From NCBI GenBank assembly GCA_014649555.1, contig BMTG01000001.1, forward strand, positions 372,001-436,000: a DNA stretch of 64,000 nucleotides, read 5' to 3'. The stretch comes from Streptomyces globisporus (lineage in GTDB: Bacteria > Actinomycetota > Actinomycetes > Streptomycetales > Streptomycetaceae). A model generated the notes under the pieces. That model did not search any database. It saw only the letters and a program-made list of their open reading frames with translations, and had not been told where the DNA came from. Of the stretch, positions 60,416 through 64,000 are shown in pieces (position 1 is the stretch's first letter; every line of letters begins with the position of its first letter). The position numbers and the translations under genes are program-made.

Positions 60416-61216
60416 ATGCGAGGTGCGCGCGTCTATCTGCTGCTGGCCGGTGCGGCGTTCCGGGCCGAGTTCCAGTACCGGGGGAACCTGTTCATCAACA
60501 TCATCGGCGGCCTGTTCTACCAGGGTGTCGGGCTGGCGTTCATCTGGGCGGTGCTGGACCGCTTCGGGCAGGTCGGCGGCTGGGGACTGGCGGAGATCGC
60601 CTTCCTCTACGGAATCAGGCTCACCGCCCACGGACTGTGGCTGCTCCCCGGCCACCAGCTGATCCACGTCGACGAGGTCGTCATCGAGGGCGACTACGAC
60701 CGCTATCTCGTCCGTCCGGTGTCACCGCTGGTCCAGCTCCTCACCCGCAGGGTCCGGCTGAGCTCCCTCGGTGACCTGGCGGGCGGCGTGTTCCTCCTGT
60801 CCATCGCCTCGGCCTCCGCCCCGGTCGACTGGTCACCGGGAGCCGTCTGCTTCCTCCTGCTCGCCGTGGTGGGCGGTGCGCTGGTGGAAGGTTCTCTGCA
60901 ACTGGCCGCCTCCGCGCTGGTCTTCAGGATGAAGAGGGTCTCTCCCATCAAGTTCGCCATCGACATGATCTTCAGCGACTTCGGCAACTACCCGCTGAAG
61001 ATCTTCGGCCCGGTGGCCGGCTTCGGGCTGACCTTCGTCTTCCCGCTGGCCTTCGTCGCCTATCTGCCGGCGACGGTGCTGATGGACCGGGAGGAGGAAC
61101 TCGCCGTGCCGGAATGGCTCGCCTGGGGCGCTCCGGCCATCGGCGTCGTGGTCATGTACGCCGCGTACCGCTTCTGGGAGCGCCAGTCCCGCCATTACGA
61201 GAGCAGCGGGCACTGA
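60416..61216 (+). CDS. ABC-2 family permease 2
   Basis: 266 aa from the ATG at 60416 with GGGAGG nine bases upstream; an earlier ATG at 60407 overlaps the previous stop. It has six helices, F-Q-Y-R-G-N-L-F and D-Y-D-R-Y-L-V-R-P. It pairs with permease 1 as a heterodimer. Its 3' end overlaps the convergent small ORF by 22 bases. Confidence 0.9.
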   Translation: MRGARVYLLLAGAAFRAEFQYRGNLFINIIGGLFYQGVGLAFIWAVLDRFGQVGGWGLAEIAFLYGIRLTAHGLWLLPGHQLIHVDEVVIEGDYDRYLVRPVSPLVQLLTRRVRLSSLGDLAGGVFLLSIASASAPVDWSPGAVCFLLLAVVGGALVEGSLQLAASALVFRMKRVSPIKFAIDMIFSDFGNYPLKIFGPVAGFGLTFVFPLAFVAYLPATVLMDREEELAVPEWLAWGAPAIGVVVMYAAYRFWERQSRHYESSGH

Positions 61217-61407
61217 GCAACCACGACCGTGTGAGGCTCCTGGGAGAACGCGTCTCGGCTTTCCGTTTCCGTCGGTTCCGCATCCCTCCGTGCGGCGTCG
61301 CGCAGCTGGCGGTCGATGCGGCGCTCACGGGCGAGGCCGAGGCCCGCGGGGAGGAGGACGAGGGCGAGGAGGGCGGTCACGACGAGGTAGTTCAGGAAGA
61401 GGTTCAT
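61195..61407 (-). CDS. small single-helix membrane protein
   Basis: 70 aa: one N-terminal helix (N-Y-L-V-V-T-A-L-L-A-L-V-L-L-P) and a charged cytoplasmic tail R-E-R-R-I-D-R-Q-L-R-D-A-A. A GAAGGT-type site precedes the ATG. Divergent from the AraC regulator, from which it may be controlled. No recognised family. Confidence 0.6.
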   Translation of the reverse strand: MNLFLNYLVVTALLALVLLPAGLGLARERRIDRQLRDAARRDAEPTETESRDAFSQEPHTVVVAQCPLLS

Positions 61408-61442
61408 GCCTCTACCTTCGTCCGCCCGGGGGATTTTGGTCA

Positions 61443-61480
61443 GTGGCAGCACTGCCACACAGCATCAAATTACTGCCACA
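61443..61480. promoter_or_regulatory. inverted and direct repeats between the small ORF and the AraC regulator
   Basis: GTGGCAG-CA-CTGCCAC (61443-61458) is a perfect inverted repeat. ACTGCCACA recurs as a direct repeat at 61451-61459 and 61472-61480, 21 bases apart (two helical turns), the layout expected for AraC-family binding. Confidence 0.55.
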
Positions 61481-61488
61481 CTGACTCC

Positions 61489-62463
61489 ATGCTGAACAAT
61501 GTCGCCGTCCTGCTGCTGGACGAGGTCCACCCCTTCGAACTAGGCGTGCTGTGCGAGGTGTTCGGCCTCGACCGCAGCGAAGAGGGCCTGCCGGTGCACG
61601 ATTTCGCGGTGGTCTCCGCCGAGGGGCCCGAACTGCGCACCCACGCGGGCTTCACCATCAGCACGCCCCACGGTCTGGACCGGCTGGAGGAGGCCGACCT
61701 CATCGCCGTCCCCGCGAGCGGCAACGTCATGGCCAAGACGCATCCGGAAGAGGCCCTGTCGGCGCTGCGGCGGGCCGTGGAGCGCGGGGCACGGGTGCTG
61801 AGCGTCTGTTCGGGGGCGTACGTCCTCGGCGCGGCCGGGCTGCTGGACGGCCGCCGCTGCACGACGCACTGGCGGCACGCGGCGGATCTGGCCCGCCGCT
61901 ACCCGAAGGCGATCGTGGAGCCGGACGTGCTGTACGTCGACGAGGGCCCGGTGATCACCTCGGCCGGGACCGCCGCCGGGATCGACGCCTGCCTGCATCT
62001 GGTCCGCCAGGAGTACGGGCAGGACGCGGCCAACACCATCGCCCGGCGGATGGTGGTCCCGCCGCACCGGGACGGCGGTCAGGCGCAGTACATCGACCGG
62101 CCGCTGCCCAGAAACGCCTGCGACACGGTCGGCGGGACCCTGGCGTGGATGGAGCAGCACCTCGACCAGGAGATGACGGTGGAGCAACTGGCCGCGCAGG
62201 CGCACATGTCGCCGCGCACCTTCGCCCGGCGGTTCCAGCAGGAGACCGGGACGACGCCGTACCGCTGGCTGCTGCGGCAGCGGGTGCTGCTGGCCCAGCA
62301 TTTGCTGGAGACCTCCGACCGGACGGTCGACACGATCGCGGGCCAGACGGGCTTCGGTACGGCGGCGACGCTGCGGCACCAGTTCGTGCGCACGCTCGGT
62401 ACGACGCCGAACGCCTACCGCCGGACCTTCCGGGGCCCGGCGGCCACGGCCGACGCCGCCTGA
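61489..62463 (+). CDS. nrdS: GlxA/AraC-family regulator, NrdS-like
   Basis: 324 aa. The N-terminal DJ-1/PfpI-like domain (about 1-185) has C-S-G-A-Y in the nucleophile-elbow position. The C-terminal AraC double HTH (about 215-315) is M-T-V-E-Q-L-A-A-Q-A-H-M-S-P-R-T-F-A-R-R-F. In S. coelicolor an AraC-type regulator gene, nrdS, follows nrdAB; here three ABC genes and a small ORF intervene, so the name is by family and nearness. Confidence 0.78.
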   Translation: MLNNVAVLLLDEVHPFELGVLCEVFGLDRSEEGLPVHDFAVVSAEGPELRTHAGFTISTPHGLDRLEEADLIAVPASGNVMAKTHPEEALSALRRAVERGARVLSVCSGAYVLGAAGLLDGRRCTTHWRHAADLARRYPKAIVEPDVLYVDEGPVITSAGTAAGIDACLHLVRQEYGQDAANTIARRMVVPPHRDGGQAQYIDRPLPRNACDTVGGTLAWMEQHLDQEMTVEQLAAQAHMSPRTFARRFQQETGTTPYRWLLRQRVLLAQHLLETSDRTVDTIAGQTGFGTAATLRHQFVRTLGTTPNAYRRTFRGPAATADAA

Positions 62464-62469
62464 GAGCCC

Positions 62470-63108
62470 TCAGTCGTTGGGGACGGTCTCGTAGCGCGGC
62501 GTGCCCTCTTCCATCTGCCGCAGCGCGTCCTTGCGCTCCCGCTTGGAGAGCCGGTCGATGTACAGGTAGCCGTACAGGTGGTCCGTCTCGTGCTGGAGGC
62601 AGCGCGCGAAGTAGCCGGTGCCCTTGACCCGGATCGGGTTGCCCCGGGCGTCCTGGCCGCGCACCACCGCGTAGTCGGGGCGGGCGAGCGAGGCGTACGC
62701 CGTCGGGACCGAGAGGCAGCCCTCGTTGGAGTCGTCGAGCACCCGCATCTCGGGGGCCAGCTCCTCCAGCACCGGGTTGCAGACGACGCCGGTGTGGCGC
62801 TTGCCGTCGTCGTCCGGGCAGTCGTAGACGAAGACCTTCAGGTCCACGCCGATCTGGTTGGCCGCGAGGCCGACGCCCTCGGCCGTCTTCTGGCTGGCGA
62901 ACATGTCGTCGATCAGCTGGGCCAGCTCGTCGTCGAACGCGGTGACGTCCTTGCACTCCTTGTGGAGCACCGGGTTGCCCACGACCGTGATCGGACGCGA
63001 GGTACCGCGCGCGCGGTAGGCCGCCTCGCGCTCCTCGCAGTCCTCGGTGTCGACGACGAACCCCTCGTCGTCCACGTCGATCCGCCCGTCCGTCTCCTGC
63101 TGCGACAT
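62470..63108 (-). CDS. def: peptide deformylase
   Basis: 212 aa. Motif 1 [10 protein letters not shown], motif 2 E-G-C-L-S-V-P (Cys metal ligand), motif 3 Q-H-E-T-D-H-L (HExxH-type metal site). It removes N-formyl from nascent proteins. A charged 45-residue N-terminal extension is longer than E. coli Def. It ends convergently six bases from the AraC gene. Confidence 0.95.
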   Translation of the reverse strand: MSQQETDGRIDVDDEGFVVDTEDCEEREAAYRARGTSRPITVVGNPVLHKECKDVTAFDDELAQLIDDMFASQKTAEGVGLAANQIGVDLKVFVYDCPDDDGKRHTGVVCNPVLEELAPEMRVLDDSNEGCLSVPTAYASLARPDYAVVRGQDARGNPIRVKGTGYFARCLQHETDHLYGYLYIDRLSKRERKDALRQMEEGTPRYETVPND

Positions 63109-63183
63109 GTCCGCCGTACGCCTTCCTGCAAAACCTGGGGGAACCGCACCGCGATCGGTGCGCCTACAGCCTACGGGCAGCGG

Positions 63184-64000
63184 TCAGCAGACTTCTTCGA
63201 GATCCCGCCACTCGCGGCTGTCGGGGCTGTCGGCGACCCAGCCGTCCAGCAGCCCGCGCACCAGTCCGGCGGGGGCGGCGAGACCGCATTCGCGCTCGGG
63301 CACCCAGAGGTCGCCGGCCCCGGCGGTGCGGTGGCCGAGCGGTCCCGGGTGGCCGGGCTCGCTGTGGTCGTGCGGGTCCAGGTGCTCCCCGTCGCCCTCG
63401 TCGCTCTCCATCCGGCTCTCCGAGCACGCCCGGCAGAGCAGGCGCACGGACGAGGACCAGTCCTCAGCGGCGAACCCGGCGTCCGATGCCAGCTTCTCCA
63501 GCGCGTCCCGGTCCTCCTCGGTCGCCGCCTCCAGCAGCACCACCCAGGTCGGCACCGGGGACGGCGCCCACAGCTCGATCTCGTCGAACACCGGATACGC
63601 GGGCCCGGCCGCGGTGACCCGCTCGCCGTTGGGTACCCCGTCATGCAGGACGACCTCGCCCCAGCGCCGCCCGGAGGACGGCAGCGGGATCGAGAGCACC
63701 TCGATGCGGGCCGGGTCGAGCCGGCGGCCCCAGACCACCTCGGCCTCGCCCTCCGGCGAGAGCCGCACGGCGGCGCTGCCCAGCTCCATGCCGGTCGGCT
63801 CGGTGGTGGCCGCGCTGTGCTGGCCGCCGCCGGGGACCTTCAGTCCGTACGCCTGCCAGGCCCGCCGCGCCAGCGGCCAGTCCTGCAGCGCGGTGGCCGC
63901 GATCCCCACGTTCCACCAGTCCGGGGCGCCGGACTCGCGGTCCAGCAGTGCGACCGCCCGCAGGCCCGCCGCACGCGCCTGCTCCCAGTCGTGCCGGAAC
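63184..64000 (-). CDS. TPR-like hypothetical protein, C-terminal part (5' end outside window)
   Basis: At least 271 residues are visible; the frame is open to the window edge. The visible start has W-E-Q-A-R-A-A-G-L-R-A and A-L-Q-D-W-P-L-A-R-R-A-W-Q-A-Y-G-L, a TPR-like pair. The C-terminal region has C-R-A-C and H-L-D-P-H-D-H-S. It is on the strand of def, 75 bases upstream of it. Function unknown. Confidence 0.75.
   Translation of the reverse strand, partial: FRHDWEQARAAGLRAVALLDRESGAPDWWNVGIAATALQDWPLARRAWQAYGLKVPGGGQHSAATTEPTGMELGSAAVRLSPEGEAEVVWGRRLDPARIEVLSIPLPSSGRRWGEVVLHDGVPNGERVTAAGPAYPVFDEIELWAPSPVPTWVVLLEAATEEDRDALEKLASDAGFAAEDWSSSVRLLCRACSESRMESDEGDGEHLDPHDHSEPGHPGPLGHRTAGAGDLWVPERECGLAAPAGLVRGLLDGWVADSPDSREWRDLEEVC

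Overview
The window is high-GC actinobacterial DNA. Gene content and order point to Streptomyces: the dasR-dasABC-nagB chitobiose/GlcNAc locus, the sigH/ushX-wblE stress and development locus, snpA/snpR, an EshA-type encapsulin, and a B12-riboswitch-controlled nrdAB. The species cannot be fixed from the sequence alone. I see no rRNA, tRNA, CRISPR array, insertion sequence or prophage. The layout looks chromosomal and largely core.

Region by region. 1-8.7 kb: end of an alpha/beta hydrolase, a secreted alpha/beta hydrolase coupled to an acyltransferase-3 membrane protein, a NarL-type two-component pair, two tandem DUF1266 paralogues, an NmrA-like oxidoreductase and a DUF952 protein. 8.7-16.2 kb: a sortase-type 'choice-of-anchor A' surface protein with a 21-bp Pro/Thr repeat tract, a UDP-sugar-epimerase-like SDR, the divergent snpR/snpA pair with a candidate LysR operator, a YtrA-type GntR regulator with a DUF1648 membrane protein, a hypothetical protein and a GNAT enzyme. 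16.3-18.8 kb: a polyprenyl diphosphate synthase encoded just downstream of a Family 2B (cNMP-domain) encapsulin shell, with an 18-bp hairpin between them. 19.0-23.6 kb: nsrR-hmp nitric oxide defence, a PLP-dependent D-cysteine desulfhydrase/ACC-deaminase relative, a CPA1 Na+/H+ antiporter and a UBP zinc finger protein. 23.8-29.1 kb: ushX-sigH, a small membrane protein, a diacylglycerol kinase-like protein, wblE and a PdtaS-like sensor kinase.

29.4-37.5 kb is the aminosugar locus. It holds a SIS-domain protein, nagB, a GH3 N-acetylglucosaminidase, the dasABC importer and the dasR regulator. DasR operators (dre) are visible upstream of nagB and dasA. Imported chitobiose would be split by the GH3 enzyme and the aminosugar phosphate deaminated by NagB under DasR control.

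37.6-49.3 kb is a run of twelve tightly coupled minus-strand genes: a 36-aa peptide, a small hypothetical protein, two GT2 and one GT4 glycosyltransferases, an LPG-synthase-TM/flippase-like protein, a class III aminotransferase, an epimerase, a decaprenyl-phosphate phosphoribosyltransferase-like UbiA protein, two membrane-anchored EEP phosphodiesterases and an aldo/keto reductase. It looks like an uncharacterised polyprenyl-linked glycan or glycolipid pathway. A divergent TrmB/LuxR-type regulator and a dre-like site sit at its head. This is the best candidate for an undescribed system here.

49.7-64 kb: that regulator, cstA-ybdD (peptide/pyruvate uptake), a lipoprotein and a GNAT enzyme, nrdAB behind a cobalamin riboswitch, an ABC-2 exporter with a dre-like site upstream, a small membrane protein, an NrdS-like AraC regulator, peptide deformylase and the end of a TPR-like protein running off the window.
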